A stretch of DNA of 64,000 nucleotides from Candidatus Microbacterium colombiense (GTDB lineage Bacteria; Actinomycetota; Actinomycetes; Actinomycetales; Microbacteriaceae). Where the stretch lies: NCBI GenBank assembly GCA_029203165.1, contig CP119308.1, positions 1,178,001 to 1,242,000 of the forward strand, given 5' to 3'. Below, one piece after another: positions 12,304-20,966 of this stretch. The notes under the pieces are model-generated. The model was not told the DNA's origin. It did not search any database and was given only the letters and a program-made list of their open reading frames with translations. Every line of letters begins with the position of its first letter. Within the stretch, counting starts at the first letter, position 1. Both the position numbers and the translations under genes were made by a program.

Positions 12304-12717
12304 TCAGCTTCTCGGGGCGGCGCTCGATACGGACAGCCGTCTCGCGGAGTGCAGGTATCCGGCGGCGATGATCGCTCCGATCGTGACACCGACCCAGGCG
12401 ACGGTGGGAGCCGTTCCTGACACGAGCCCGAACGCGGTTCCGGCGGCCTGAAGGAGCAACAGGACTCCGAGCGTGTATCCGCCCGCAGGAGTGGCAGTCA
12501 TGCGCCACCATGGCCTGGACAGATGAGACTCGGAAGGCCCCCGGAAGGTGCGGGCGGCGAAGAGCACTGTTGCCACCGTCAGAGCGGTCGCGACGAGATA
12601 GCCCAATCGGACGTCGATCAGCGACAGGCCGATACCCGCCATCACGATCGCGATGGCGGCGACGATCAGGACGCCGACCTTCGAGGATGCGGAGGTGATC
12701 CGAAGGTGTCGATACAT
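12304..12717 (-). CDS. Small multi-pass membrane protein, unknown function
   Basis: A protein of about 137 residues with four hydrophobic segments arranged as two hairpins (around residues 14-33, 38-56, 80-100 and 105-125) and short polar ends. I place the start at ATG 12717, because AAAAGGA lies just upstream and the longer frame adds a non-membrane, low-quality extension. I do not recognise the family. It is convergent with the LysR gene (21 bp apart) and divergent from the BASS transporter. It may be a housekeeping membrane protein with no link to either neighbour. Confidence 0.65.
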   Translation of the reverse strand: MYRHLRITSASSKVGVLIVAAIAIVMAGIGLSLIDVRLGYLVATALTVATVLFAARTFRGPSESHLSRPWWRMTATPAGGYTLGVLLLLQAAGTAFGLVSGTAPTVAWVGVTIGAIIAAGYLHSARRLSVSSAAPRS

Positions 12718-12861
12718 GTCGGTCCTTTTCCCCACGTGAGACGTAGATCGGTGGATGTGAGCCGATGGTAGGGCATCCGAGGCCCGAAGTGACCTCATTC
12801 GTATACAGAACCCCTGTTCCTGGAGTGACACCGAGACCCTGCATCCGCCACACTGAGTGTC

Positions 12862-13737
12862 ATGGGATCAGCGTTGACCACCATCGGACTGCCCGTCGCC
12901 CTCGGCATCATCATGCTGGGGCTCGGACTCAGCCTCACGCTCGCAGACTTCGCGCGCGTTCTGAAGCAGCCGAAGGCGGTGATCATCGCCCTGCTCTGCC
13001 AGCTCGTCCTCCTGCCGGCGATCTGCTTCGGCCTTGTGCTCGCCTTCCACCTGCCGCCGATCCTCGCGGTCGGCATGATGATGCTCGCCGCATCGCCCGG
13101 CGGCACCACGGCGAACCTCTACAGCCACCTGTTCCGCGGCGACATCGCGCTGAACATCTCGCTGACTGCCGTGAACTCGGTGATCGCGGTCATCACGCTG
13201 CCGATCATCACGAACTTCGCGATCGGGTATTTCCAGCCGTTCGACGACCGACTCGGTCTGCAATGGTCGAAGACGCTCGAGGTGTTCGCGATCGTTCTGC
13301 TCCCCGTCGCGCTGGGGATGCTCATCCGGCGCCTCCGGCCGGGATTTGCCGACCGCATGGATAAGCCGGTGCGCATAGCGTCGGTGATCATCCTGATCGT
13401 CGTGATCGGGGGAGCGGTGGCATCGAACTGGGCCCTGCTCGTCGACAACATCGCGCAGCTCGCGCTCATCACCGTGCTGTTCTGCCTGATCAGCCTTACG
13501 GTCGGGTTCCTGGTGCCTCGCGCACTGCGCGTGGGACGACGCCAGGCGATCGCCACCTCGTTCGAGATCGGCATCCACAACGCCACGCTCGCGATCGTCA
13601 TCGCGCAGTCCGTGCTCGGCTCGACCGAGCTGAGCCTTCCCGCAGCGGTGTACGGGGTGCTGATGTTCTTCATCGCGTTCGGATTCGGCTTCCTGATCCG
13701 TGACCGCTCCGCGCCCGCCGGGCGCGTGGGTTCATAG
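12862..13737 (+). CDS. Bile acid:sodium symporter (BASS) family transporter
   Basis: A 291-residue inner-membrane protein with nine or ten hydrophobic helices. The family includes sodium-coupled bile-acid, pantothenate and organic-anion carriers. The MLAASPGGTTANLYSHLFRGD stretch (about residues 73-93) and a later EIGIHNATLAIVIAQ stretch (about 233-247) match the two conserved crossing helices that form the sodium and substrate sites. The real substrate is unknown. The start ATG 12862 lacks a strong ribosome-binding site. The FBP-domain gene follows after 9 bp, so the two are probably cotranscribed. Confidence 0.88.
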   Translation: MGSALTTIGLPVALGIIMLGLGLSLTLADFARVLKQPKAVIIALLCQLVLLPAICFGLVLAFHLPPILAVGMMMLAASPGGTTANLYSHLFRGDIALNISLTAVNSVIAVITLPIITNFAIGYFQPFDDRLGLQWSKTLEVFAIVLLPVALGMLIRRLRPGFADRMDKPVRIASVIILIVVIGGAVASNWALLVDNIAQLALITVLFCLISLTVGFLVPRALRVGRRQAIATSFEIGIHNATLAIVIAQSVLGSTELSLPAAVYGVLMFFIAFGFGFLIRDRSAPAGRVGS

Positions 13738-13746
13738 ACTGGTCGG

Positions 13747-14238
13747 ATGCGAGCGCTCACCGAGACCGAAGTGCGGGCTTCGTTCATCAACGCCGACGCG
13801 GATGAGTTGCGGGTGATGGAGATGCCCCATGACTTCGTGCTGGTCGACTGGGACTACCTCGATTTCTTCGCCTGGCGCGATCCGGGTGCGGGCTCTCGGG
13901 GATACGTGCTCGTACAGCACGAGGGACGCGTGAGCGGGATCGTCCTGCGCACCTCCGGGGCGGGGCGGGTGCGGTCGGGCATGTGCAATATCTGCCACAC
14001 CATGCAGCCGGGCAACCAGGTGGCCCTGTTCTCTGCCAGACGAGCGGGTGACTCCGGGGAGCGCGGCGACTCGGTCGGCACCTATCTCTGCGCAGACCTC
14101 TCGTGCCATGAGAATGTGAGGCTCGCGCACCCGTTGGCCCCCAATGAGGTCAGGGCGCCAGGGCAGATCGACTTCCGTCTCGACGGCACCCGGCGACGGA
14201 TGGAGTCGTTCGCCGCCCGCGTCTGGGCGCAGGACTGA
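13747..14238 (+). CDS. FBP domain-containing zinc-finger protein (FusB/FusC-like)
   Basis: A 163-residue cytosolic protein resembling the elongation-factor-G-binding FBP family, whose C-terminal treble-clef zinc finger binds EF-G. FusB/FusC of staphylococci free EF-G trapped by fusidic acid. The zinc ligands are probably Cys80 and Cys83 (CNIC) with Cys115 and Cys120 (CADLSC). The N-terminal half is a mixed alpha/beta region without the long helices of FusB, so this is the short actinobacterial form. Its link to fusidic acid resistance is not shown. It follows the BASS transporter at 9 bp. Confidence 0.8.
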   Translation: MRALTETEVRASFINADADELRVMEMPHDFVLVDWDYLDFFAWRDPGAGSRGYVLVQHEGRVSGIVLRTSGAGRVRSGMCNICHTMQPGNQVALFSARRAGDSGERGDSVGTYLCADLSCHENVRLAHPLAPNEVRAPGQIDFRLDGTRRRMESFAARVWAQD

Positions 14239-14282
14239 TCGCGGTTACGCTGGACGCAACGTCCGTGCTCGAAGGAGATGCC

Positions 14283-15080
14283 ATGAGCGATCCCATCCTG
14301 TTGTCGGTCGACGAGGGGTTGGCTCGGCTCACGCTGAACCGCCCCGCGCGACTCAACGCGTTCAACGCCGACCTGGCGCACGCCTGGCGGGATGCCACGG
14401 CCGAAGCCACGTCGCGGGGCGACGTGAAGGCGATCCTGATCGACGCTGCGGGGCCCGCGTTCTGTGCCGGCGGTGATGTGATCGACATGGCGACGTCGAT
14501 GGAGTCCGGCGCTGAGATCACCGCGCTCGCCGAGGTGATCAATGCCGGGATCCGCTCGCTCACCGAGTCGGCCGTGCCGGTGGTCGCCGCCGCCCATGGG
14601 ACGACGGCGGGTGGAGGCCTCGGGATCCTGCTGGCGAGCGACTACGCGGTGGTGGGTTCGCGTTCGCGGCTGGGCAGCCTGTACGCCAACATCGGGCTCA
14701 CCCCCGATCTCTCCGTCTCGGCGCAGCTGGCTCGCGCGGTGGGTCAGCGCCGAGCCCTTCAGCTCGTGCTTCAGGACAGACTGCTCAGTGCGCAGGAGGC
14801 GCAGGACTGGGGGTTGGTCGCGGAGCAGGTGGCCGGCGAGGATGCTGCGGCAGAGGCCGACGCTGTGCGCGCCAGGGGTGAAGAGGTCGCACGCTTCTGG
14901 CTGGCCGGCGCCGTCGGTGCCTACGGTCAGGCCAAGCGACTCGTGCGGTCGCAGCCGGAGCGCACCTTCGCCGAACAGCTCAGCGAGGAAGCGCGTTCGA
15001 TCGGCGCCGCGATGGACACTCCGGACGCGCAGGCCCGGGTCGCCGCCTTCGCCGCGCGGGCCGCGAAGAGCGCGGGCTGA
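14283..15080 (+). CDS. Enoyl-CoA hydratase/isomerase family protein
   Basis: A crotonase-fold enzyme of 265 residues acting on acyl-CoA thioesters. The start ATG 14283 has a good GAAGGAG site; a longer reading begins before that site and is unlikely. The two oxyanion-hole segments are AGGDVIDMA (near residue 68) and AHGTTAGGGLGILLASD (near residue 108). The usual catalytic Glu of beta-oxidation hydratases, after the second segment, is not obvious at the expected place (GSLYANIGLTPDLSVS), so it may be an isomerase or another crotonase activity rather than a fatty-acid hydratase. It is not next to other beta-oxidation genes. Confidence 0.88.
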   Translation: MSDPILLSVDEGLARLTLNRPARLNAFNADLAHAWRDATAEATSRGDVKAILIDAAGPAFCAGGDVIDMATSMESGAEITALAEVINAGIRSLTESAVPVVAAAHGTTAGGGLGILLASDYAVVGSRSRLGSLYANIGLTPDLSVSAQLARAVGQRRALQLVLQDRLLSAQEAQDWGLVAEQVAGEDAAAEADAVRARGEEVARFWLAGAVGAYGQAKRLVRSQPERTFAEQLSEEARSIGAAMDTPDAQARVAAFAARAAKSAG

Positions 15081-15197
15081 CTGCATCTGCACCGAACGCT
15101 CTGTGGCGCCAGATGTCCACAGTGCGGTCATTCGCCGGGGGTGTCGTCGCACCCGCGTGGCAGGATGAAGGCACCGCCGCTCAACGAGAGGATCGCC

Positions 15198-16172
15198 ATG
15201 TCGCAGCCGGAGCTCGCGCACACCGGAAAGACCAATACATCCCTGCTGATCAGGGGGGCGATCTGGATCGCCATCGGTGCCCTGATCGCTGCGGCGCTCG
15301 TGTGCGTCGTCTGGGTGCTGATCGGAGACCAGGACGGTCTCATCGGTCGTGCCTTCCTCACGATCCTGTTGCTGGCCGGATTCGCGGGCATCGCGATCCT
15401 CGAGGCGAGTCTTGCGCCGAATCGGCCGGACTGGCTCGCGCTGGCAAGCATGGTCACGTGGATCGTCGCGCTGCTCGTCGGAGCCGTCAAGATCTGGCTG
15501 CCTGATGATCAGTACTTCGGTGGCGCCGAGCGCTTCTTCCAGCTGATCCTGGTGGTGGGAATCCTGCAGCTCGCGCTTCTCCACGTGCGACTCTTCACCC
15601 CGGCGGCGCAGCGGCACGTCACGACCTTCACCCGCGTCATCTTCATCCTGACCGTCGTCTTCCTGGGCGCCCTGGTCGGACTGCTGATCTTCTTCCTGAC
15701 GTTCCCCCACACCTTCGACTACAGCGAGCTGTACTGGCGCATCGTGGTCGCCCTGACGATCCTCGCTGCCGTCGGAACCACGCTGATCCCGTTGTTGAAC
15801 GCCCTGTTCGCACCGAAGCGGCCGGCGCCCGCCGCCGCCGCGGCGGCTCCGTCCTGGCCGACCTACGCCGACGGCGTGACGCCTCTGCCGGCGCTCCCGG
15901 ACGGGTCGCCCGACTGGAACGCGTACTACACCGGGTATCCGACGTTCTCCCCGCAAGCCCCGCAGGCACTTGCGCCCGCAGTGGCGTTCCCCGTCGTGCC
16001 GGAGTCTCCTGCTCCTGCTCCCGCACCTACGGCGTTCGACGGAGGACACGTCGGCGTTCCCGCCCCGCCCGCGCCCCCGGCTCCGCCCGTGTCCGGCGCG
16101 CCGAGCGCGCAGCCGCAGCCTCCCGCGGGCTTCCCGCCGGCTCCGCCCGCACCTCCGCTTCCCCCGCAGTGA
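15198..16172 (+). CDS. Membrane protein with proline-rich C-terminal tail
   Basis: A protein of 324 residues with about five transmembrane segments in its first 200 residues, followed by a long tail rich in Pro and Ala (last 115 residues) that should lie in the cytoplasm or at the wall. The start ATG 15198 has GAGAGGA upstream. Its function is not known to me; such Pro-rich tails are seen in actinobacterial membrane proteins that interact with cell-envelope partners. The stop overlaps the GTG of the next gene by 4 bp, so the two are translationally coupled. Confidence 0.7.
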   Translation: MSQPELAHTGKTNTSLLIRGAIWIAIGALIAAALVCVVWVLIGDQDGLIGRAFLTILLLAGFAGIAILEASLAPNRPDWLALASMVTWIVALLVGAVKIWLPDDQYFGGAERFFQLILVVGILQLALLHVRLFTPAAQRHVTTFTRVIFILTVVFLGALVGLLIFFLTFPHTFDYSELYWRIVVALTILAAVGTTLIPLLNALFAPKRPAPAAAAAAPSWPTYADGVTPLPALPDGSPDWNAYYTGYPTFSPQAPQALAPAVAFPVVPESPAPAPAPTAFDGGHVGVPAPPAPPAPPVSGAPSAQPQPPAGFPPAPPAPPLPPQ

Positions 16173-16981
16173 GTCTCGAACTCGAGCTCAGGGAGCTCGC
16201 CGCAGAAATCGCCCGCGAGGCGGGGGCGCTCGCCCGGCGTCGCCGAGATGAGGGCGTTCATCTCGCCGCAACGAAGTCGACACTGGCAGACATCGTGACC
16301 GAGGCTGATCGCGAGGTCGAAGACCTGATCCGTGCCCGGCTGAAGTCTGCACGGCCCGGCGACGGCTTCCTCGGCGAGGAGTCCGGCGCCGACACGGGAG
16401 AGAGCGGGATCACCTGGGTCGTCGACCCGATCGACGGCACCGTGAATTACGCCTACGGCATCCCGGCCTACAACGTGAGCATCGCCGCGGTGCGAGGCGG
16501 GCCCCTTCCCGAGTCTTGGGAGTCGCTCGCCGGCGCGGTGAACGCCCCGGTGTTCGGTGAACTCTTCCTCGCGGCGCGAGGGGAGGGCGCGACCCTGAAC
16601 GGCGCGACCCTCGCGGTGACGTCGAGCACTCCGGCGGGAGCGCTCCTCGGCACCGGCTTCGGTTACGACCCCGCGACGCACGACGGCGATCTCGCCCTGG
16701 TGCGCCGGGTGATGCCGATCGCCCGTGATCTGCGTCGTATGGGTTCAGCGGCACTCGATCTCGCCTACGTCGCTGCCGGACGGCTCGATGGTTACTTCGA
16801 GCGCGGGCTCAAGCCCTGGGACTTCGCTGCGGGCGCGCTGCTGGTCACGGAGGCCGGAGGATCCGTGTCACGGATCGATATCGACTCGCCCCGCCCGATG
16901 CTGGTCGCGGGCGGCGCCGACGTGCATGACCGCCTCGTCTCGATCGTGCAGGACGAGCCGATCGTGAGCGACGAACAGTGA
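16169..16981 (+). CDS. Inositol monophosphatase family protein
   Basis: A 270-residue magnesium-dependent sugar-phosphatase of the IMPase/FBPase superfamily. Its members hydrolyse inositol phosphate, fructose bisphosphate or 3'-phosphoadenosine phosphates (CysQ). The metal site is visible: Glu70/Glu71 (FLGEES), Asp86, Ile87 and Asp89 (DPIDGT), and the aspartate of KPWDFAAG near residue 215. The start GTG 16169 overlaps the previous stop. Whether the substrate is inositol phosphate (for phosphatidylinositol or mycothiol synthesis) or histidinol phosphate cannot be told from sequence. It is the second gene of a two-gene unit. Confidence 0.9.
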   Translation: MSLELELRELAAEIAREAGALARRRRDEGVHLAATKSTLADIVTEADREVEDLIRARLKSARPGDGFLGEESGADTGESGITWVVDPIDGTVNYAYGIPAYNVSIAAVRGGPLPESWESLAGAVNAPVFGELFLAARGEGATLNGATLAVTSSTPAGALLGTGFGYDPATHDGDLALVRRVMPIARDLRRMGSAALDLAYVAAGRLDGYFERGLKPWDFAAGALLVTEAGGSVSRIDIDSPRPMLVAGGADVHDRLVSIVQDEPIVSDEQ

Positions 16982-17102
16982 ACGGCACATGGCTTTCCCA
17001 GCCTCTGCAGGGTAGGGTTTATCCGATCGTTACTTTCGCCCCCCGAAGGTGAGAGTCGAGCCAGGCCTCCCGAAGCTTCCCGCACGACCCGAGAGAATCA
17101 CT

Positions 17103-18320
17103 TTGCCCCTCGAGAATCCCCAGGCTGATGCCGCGCCCACGCGCCGCTCCAGCCGACTCCGCACCGAGGCCTTCGCGGCCCCCGCGGCGGGAACGACGGA
17201 CTCTGCTTCCATCGACTCCGCTGTGGCTCGTGCAACTGCCACCCCGCTCTCTCGACGTGCCGTCCGTGCACGTCTGACTGCTGAGACGCCTGTCGTCGAC
17301 GCCACGACTGCCGAGGCTCTGCTCTCCGAGGGAGATGCGCCCCGCATCCCCACGCCGGCCGAACTGCTCGACGAGAGCACCGAAGCCCCCGCGCTGCCGC
17401 ACGTGACTGCTCCCTCGGCATCCTCCGATGGCCACGGGGTCGCCGCTGATGCATTCGAGCAGGCGTCGCGTGCATTCCGCACCGTGACCGGCCCCATCGT
17501 CATCGCGCCGTCAGAGACCGCGCACGACGACAGCGCAGAACACGCGGCGACGGCCCCTCATCTGGCCGCCCGTCGCCCGCGCTCGGCCCGCAAACTTCTC
17601 GCCGTCGGCGCCACCGTCGGTGTGATGAGCCTCGCCGGTCTCCTCGCCGTATCGATGACGCTTCCCGCCGAAGCCGTCGCTGCCACTCAGGGAACCTCGG
17701 TGGCCGCGACCTCGCTCGTCGCCGGCTCCGCTGCCGCCAAGGGTGACGCAGCATCCACCCCGGAGATCCAGGCATTCATCGCCTCCTCCGATGTGCAGAG
17801 CGAAGCGATCGCCCGCGACGACGACTTCAGCACCGTCTCGCTGATCGATGTCGCCGCGGAGCAGGGCATCAACTACTCCAACGAGATCTTCACGAACGAC
17901 CCCGATGCCGCGATCCAGTGGCCGTTCATGGTCGGCGTCGGCATGAGCTACGGCTACGGCATGCGAAGCGGACGTCTGCACGAGGGCATCGACTTCGTGC
18001 CCGGCAACGGCGCTCCCGTCCAGGCCATCGCCGACGGCACGGTTCGTATCGCAACCGAGCAGGGCGGCGCGTACGGCGTGACCGTCTACATCGACCACGT
18101 CATCGACGGCAAGGTCATCACGAGCCACTACTCGCACATGCAGTACGACTCGCTGCAGGTTAAGGCCGGCGACACCGTCACCGTCGGCACCGTGGTCGGC
18201 AAGACCGGCAACACCGGTCGGTCCTACGGGGCCCACATGCACTTCGAACTCATCGTCAACGGATCGACCATCGATCCGCTGCCGTGGCTGCGCGAGAACG
18301 CAGGTCGGTACTCGTACTGA
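17103..18320 (+). CDS. M23-family metallopeptidase (LytM-type, membrane-anchored)
   Basis: A cell-wall peptidase of about 405 residues, expected to cleave peptidoglycan cross-bridges outside the membrane. The first 150 residues are low-complexity and charged (cytosolic). One transmembrane helix follows (about residues 162-190), then a linker, then the M23 domain from about residue 275. The zinc ligands are His293 and Asp297 (HEGIDF) and His380 within HMH (378-380). The start is uncertain. I use TTG 17103 because GAGAGAA precedes it and the upstream alternative, GTG 17049, has no ribosome-binding site. All catalytic motifs are intact, so it is likely active. Confidence 0.85.
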   Translation: MPLENPQADAAPTRRSSRLRTEAFAAPAAGTTDSASIDSAVARATATPLSRRAVRARLTAETPVVDATTAEALLSEGDAPRIPTPAELLDESTEAPALPHVTAPSASSDGHGVAADAFEQASRAFRTVTGPIVIAPSETAHDDSAEHAATAPHLAARRPRSARKLLAVGATVGVMSLAGLLAVSMTLPAEAVAATQGTSVAATSLVAGSAAAKGDAASTPEIQAFIASSDVQSEAIARDDDFSTVSLIDVAAEQGINYSNEIFTNDPDAAIQWPFMVGVGMSYGYGMRSGRLHEGIDFVPGNGAPVQAIADGTVRIATEQGGAYGVTVYIDHVIDGKVITSHYSHMQYDSLQVKAGDTVTVGTVVGKTGNTGRSYGAHMHFELIVNGSTIDPLPWLRENAGRYSY

Positions 18321-18329
18321 CGGCTCGAT

Positions 18330-18359
18330 TTCATGAGCATGCCACAGTGATGGTATTCT
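18330..18359 (+). promoter_or_regulatory. Possible promoter for tRNA-Thr/tRNA-Met
   Basis: The -10 TATTCT at 18354-18359 is good. The -35 (TTCATG, 18330-18335) is weak, with 18 bp spacing. Transcription should begin about 20 nt before tRNA-Thr. Confidence 0.45.
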
Positions 18360-18387
18360 CGTACGGTTGCCCCGCGAGGGGTACAAC

Positions 18388-18459
18388 GCCCCGATAGCTC
18401 AGTGGCAGAGCACTTCCATGGTAAGGAAGGGGTCGTCAGTTCAATCCTGACTCGGGGCT
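18388..18459 (+). tRNA. tRNA-Thr (anticodon GGT)
   Basis: The acceptor stem is GCCCCGA paired with TCGGGGC. The anticodon stem CTTCC/GGAAG holds the loop ATGGTAA. The CCA end is not encoded. Confidence 0.96.
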
Positions 18460-18493
18460 CGCAGCATTCTTCTCACGCGGACGGATGCCTCGC

Positions 18494-18567
18494 GGCAGGG
18501 TAGCTCAGCTGGTTAGAGCGCACGACTCATAATCGTGAGGTCGCGGGTTCAAGCCCCGCTCCTGCTA
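18494..18567 (+). tRNA. tRNA-Met (anticodon CAT)
   Basis: The anticodon loop CTCATAA is closed by CACGA/TCGTG, with a GGTTCAAGCCC T-arm. It is probably the elongator methionine tRNA, since it lacks the three G-C pairs of an initiator anticodon stem. The CCA end is not encoded. It is tandem with tRNA-Thr. Confidence 0.93.
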
Positions 18568-18576
18568 CAGATGTGA

Positions 18577-18612
18577 AACCCCGGTCAGCCGGGGTTTTTC
18601 TGTTTTCGCATG
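18577..18612 (+). terminator. Terminator of the tRNA pair
   Basis: AACCCCGG (18577-18584) pairs with 18589-18596. A loop of four is followed by TTTC, TG and TTTTCG. Confidence 0.9.
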
Positions 18613-18669
18613 CTGTTCGATGCTTCGACTGATTGACGCCGCCTGCGCGGCTCCGTCATCCTCGGAAGC

Positions 18670-19143
18670 ATGGATGCGTTTCCAAGGACCGGCGTGGTCG
18701 CCGCAGTCGTCCTCGCCGCCGGCCTGCTGACCGGATGCTCGTCGATGTCGCTCGGACAATCGTCGTCCTGCGTCGACTGGGTCGTGTTCGACACGCCCGA
18801 GGATGCAGCGGCGGATGCTGACGGTGTCGTGATCGGGCGCGTGGTCGGTGAGGCCGGCACGACCCGCCTCTACGACCAGGACATGAACGTGTGGCGTGTG
18901 GCGGTCGACTCCTGGGTGCGCGGCGACGGAGCATCCGAGATCGACGTCGCGTCGTCTCCCCGCACCTGTGAGGAGGGAAGCCCCTACCCCGACGGTGATC
19001 CGTTGGACGCGGCGGGCGATGTCATGATCTTCGTGCGCGATGTCGACGGCGCGTTCCAGACGATCACCGGCTATCAGGGTGTGATTCCCGCCACGACCGA
19101 CGGTGAGCTTCCCGCGGAGTGGCCGGCGGATCCGAGCGACTGA
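18670..19143 (+). CDS. Putative small lipoprotein
   Basis: A 157-residue protein with a signal peptide (about 25 residues, hydrophobic core AAVVLAAGLLTGC) and a lipobox ending at Cys23. Another two cysteines near residues 35 and 100 may pair in the mature part. The rest is acidic and rich in Asp, with no domain I can name. Its position just before the Asp23 operon, on the same strand, may be coincidental, because an ECF-type promoter starts anew 28 bp after it. Confidence 0.7.
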   Translation: MDAFPRTGVVAAVVLAAGLLTGCSSMSLGQSSSCVDWVVFDTPEDAAADADGVVIGRVVGEAGTTRLYDQDMNVWRVAVDSWVRGDGASEIDVASSPRTCEEGSPYPDGDPLDAAGDVMIFVRDVDGAFQTITGYQGVIPATTDGELPAEWPADPSD

Positions 19144-19170
19144 CGAGAATCTGTCGGGTCTCGACCAGTC

Positions 19171-19200
19171 TGTGACGAAACCCCCGCGACGTACGTCCTA
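19171..19200 (+). promoter_or_regulatory. ECF-type promoter upstream of the first Asp23 operon
   Basis: TGTGACG (19171-19177), a 16-bp spacer and CGTCCTA (19194-19200) match the promoter at 24139 exactly in -35 and spacing. The -10 CGTC core is typical of ECF sigma factors. The start site should be near 19207. Confidence 0.65.
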
Positions 19201-19274
19201 CATGTGAGCGAACATCTCGCTCCCGGCGGCAGCCAGCAGGGTGCAGCCGGACAGCGTTCGAGACAGGACTCGTC

Positions 19275-19805
19275 ATGGCAACCCAGGACCAGAACACCCC
19301 CACCACTCCCGCCGCATCGGAGCTCGCACAGGCCACGCCGAAGGCAGCCGCCGGCACGCAGAGCGCCGCATCTCGCGTCGACCGTTCGAGCTCGTTCTCG
19401 ACGGCGCGGGTTCCCGCCGACGCGAACGCCGCAGGTAAGACGGTCATCGCCGACGGAGTGGTCGCCAAGATCGCCGGTATCGCCGCTCGCGAGGTGCCCG
19501 GCGTCTACGCACTCGGCGGAGGGGGAGCGCGCGCGTTCGGCGCGATCCGCGACGTCATCAACGCCACCGACCTCACGCAGGGCGTCAAGGTCGAGGTCGG
19601 CGAGACCCAGGCCGCCGCTGATCTGACCATCGTGGTCGCCTACCCGGCCCCCGTGCAGGAAGTGGCCGGCAACGTGCGCGCAGCCGTCGCGGGAGCGATC
19701 AGCCGCCTCGTGGGCCTCGAGGTCGTCGAGGTCAACGTCGAGGTCAACGACGTGCACGTCCCGGGCGACGAGAACGAGACCGAAGAGGAGTCGCGAGTCT
19801 CATGA
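19275..19805 (+). CDS. Asp23/Gls24 family envelope stress response protein
   Basis: A 176-residue protein with the Asp23 fold (about residues 55-165) preceded by a disordered, Ala/Thr-rich N-terminus. Family members coat the cytoplasmic face of the membrane and protect the envelope under stress. The core (GVVAKIAGIAAREVPGVYAL and the EVNVEVNDVHVP end) is nearly the same as in the paralogue at 24234. It is first in a tightly coupled operon of five genes, all with 1-4 bp overlaps. The start ATG 19275 lies 75 bp after the ECF-type promoter. Confidence 0.92.
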   Translation: MATQDQNTPTTPAASELAQATPKAAAGTQSAASRVDRSSSFSTARVPADANAAGKTVIADGVVAKIAGIAAREVPGVYALGGGGARAFGAIRDVINATDLTQGVKVEVGETQAAADLTIVVAYPAPVQEVAGNVRAAVAGAISRLVGLEVVEVNVEVNDVHVPGDENETEEESRVS

Positions 19806-19990
19806 CCCCCACCACCACCGGCGCACTGATCGGCGCCCTCCTCGCCCTCGCCGCGCTGCTGTTCGGCTTCTGGGGGTTCCTGCTCATGGCAGTGTTCGCC
19901 GGAGTCGGAGCGATCGTCGGCCGCATCGTGTCCGGCAAGATCGACGTGCGCGGGATCGCCGATGCCTTCACCGGGCGGCGTACCTCCTGA
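19802..19990 (+). CDS. Small membrane protein (DUF2273-like)
   Basis: A 62-residue protein made almost entirely of two hydrophobic helices (residues 8-24 and 26-46) with a basic tail. DUF2273-type proteins are encoded next to Asp23 genes in many Gram-positives and anchor Asp23 family members to the membrane. The ATG overlaps the preceding stop by 4 bp (ATGA), so its translation is coupled to Asp23. Too short for strong homology by eye, but size, topology and position fit well. Confidence 0.75.
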   Translation: MTPTTTGALIGALLALAALLFGFWGFLLMAVFAGVGAIVGRIVSGKIDVRGIADAFTGRRTS

Positions 19991-20385
19991 TGCGCGCCGA
20001 CCAGCACCTCGCCGCGGGTGGTGGCCCTGCCGGGGTCGCCACCGGCGGGGCCACCGTCCCCGGCCGTATCGACGTGAAGGAGCGCGTGTACCGTACGGTC
20101 ACCGAACAGGCGTCAGCGACGTTGATCGGTGTGCCTCGCGGCGACGTGAAGGTCGATGTCGCCGAGCATCCGGGCGGCATCGCCGTCCGCATCGCCAGCC
20201 CCCTCCCCATCCCCGACCTCGACGACACCGCTGCGATCGCGCAGATCATGCCGGTGCTCGATCAGGCCCGCCAGTTGCAAGAGCAACTGCAGCAGCGTCT
20301 GACGACTCTGCTCGGTCGCGATGTCACACGCATCAACCTGACGATCACCGGTGCCACCACCCCGGTAAGGAGACGAGTGCAATGA
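19990..20385 (+). CDS. Asp23-like protein
   Basis: A 131-residue soluble protein, second Asp23-like member of the operon. It has the pattern seen in short Asp23 relatives: a beta-strand segment (IDVKERVYRTVTEQASATL, GDVKVDVAEHPGGIAVRI) and a final strand with DVTRINLTITG. It lacks the Gly-rich GVYAL motif of the main Asp23 proteins, so it is a divergent member that may form mixed assemblies. The start ATG 19990 shares one base with the previous stop, and the next gene overlaps by 4 bp. Confidence 0.72.
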   Translation: MRADQHLAAGGGPAGVATGGATVPGRIDVKERVYRTVTEQASATLIGVPRGDVKVDVAEHPGGIAVRIASPLPIPDLDDTAAIAQIMPVLDQARQLQEQLQQRLTTLLGRDVTRINLTITGATTPVRRRVQ

Positions 20386-20966
20386 GTACTCCCGTTCTGC
20401 GCCGCGTCGTGCGGCGCGAGACGCACTCCCCGCGGACCGTCGCGGTCTTCATCGCAGTGATCCTGCTGATCCTCGCCCTCGCCTACATCGGGCTGGAGAT
20501 CGTGCTGTACCTGGCTGCGCAACCCGCCCTCCTCGCCGACCCGGTCGCCGGATGGGGCTGGCTGGTCGGTCTTCCGACGGTTCAACCGGCGGGGCTCGTG
20601 ATCGCGGGAAGTGTCGTCCTGGCCCTCATCGGTCTGGTCTTCATCGGGTTGGCGGTGACGCCGGGCCGACTCTCCAAGCACACCCTGGAGGCCGACGGGC
20701 GCGCGGTCGTCGTGGACAACGGCGTCATCGCGAGTGCGCTCGCCCAGCACCTTTCCGAGGAGACCGGGATCGCGCGGGAGAACATCACCGTCGGCGTCGG
20801 TCACCGCAGCGTCGATGTGACCGTCCGTCCTGGAGCGGGCATCCCGCTCGACAAGGAGACCGTGCAGTCGGCCACCGAAACGCGACTGAACGCCTACCGG
20901 CTGTCCAGGTCTGTCCGCACTCGCGTCCGCATCGAACGCCCCACCGAGAGAGAAGAAGAGCTGTGA
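20382..20966 (+). CDS. DUF6286-like membrane protein of the Asp23 operon
   Basis: A 194-residue protein with two transmembrane segments, residues 21-44 and 66-88, and a soluble C-terminal domain of about 100 residues. The ATG at 20382 overlaps the stop before it, and AAGGAG lies 10 bp upstream; the longer in-frame reading from 19962 overlaps the previous gene heavily and is not credible. Such proteins accompany Asp23 genes in actinobacteria, but their action is unknown. The C-terminus looks like an alpha/beta unit (VVVDNGVIASALAQHLSEETGI). It overlaps the next gene by 4 bp (GTGA). Confidence 0.75.
   Translation: MSTPVLRRVVRRETHSPRTVAVFIAVILLILALAYIGLEIVLYLAAQPALLADPVAGWGWLVGLPTVQPAGLVIAGSVVLALIGLVFIGLAVTPGRLSKHTLEADGRAVVVDNGVIASALAQHLSEETGIARENITVGVGHRSVDVTVRPGAGIPLDKETVQSATETRLNAYRLSRSVRTRVRIERPTEREEEL

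Noticed and set aside
14082..16049. 655-codon antisense frame over the FBP, enoyl-CoA hydratase and membrane-protein genes
   Set aside because: It overlaps three supported genes and its translation is Arg/Gly-rich without domains.
16982..17102. Cyclic-di-AMP (ydaO-type) riboswitch before the M23 peptidase
   Set aside because: Such elements precede wall peptidases in actinobacteria, but the conserved motifs are not visible in this short leader.
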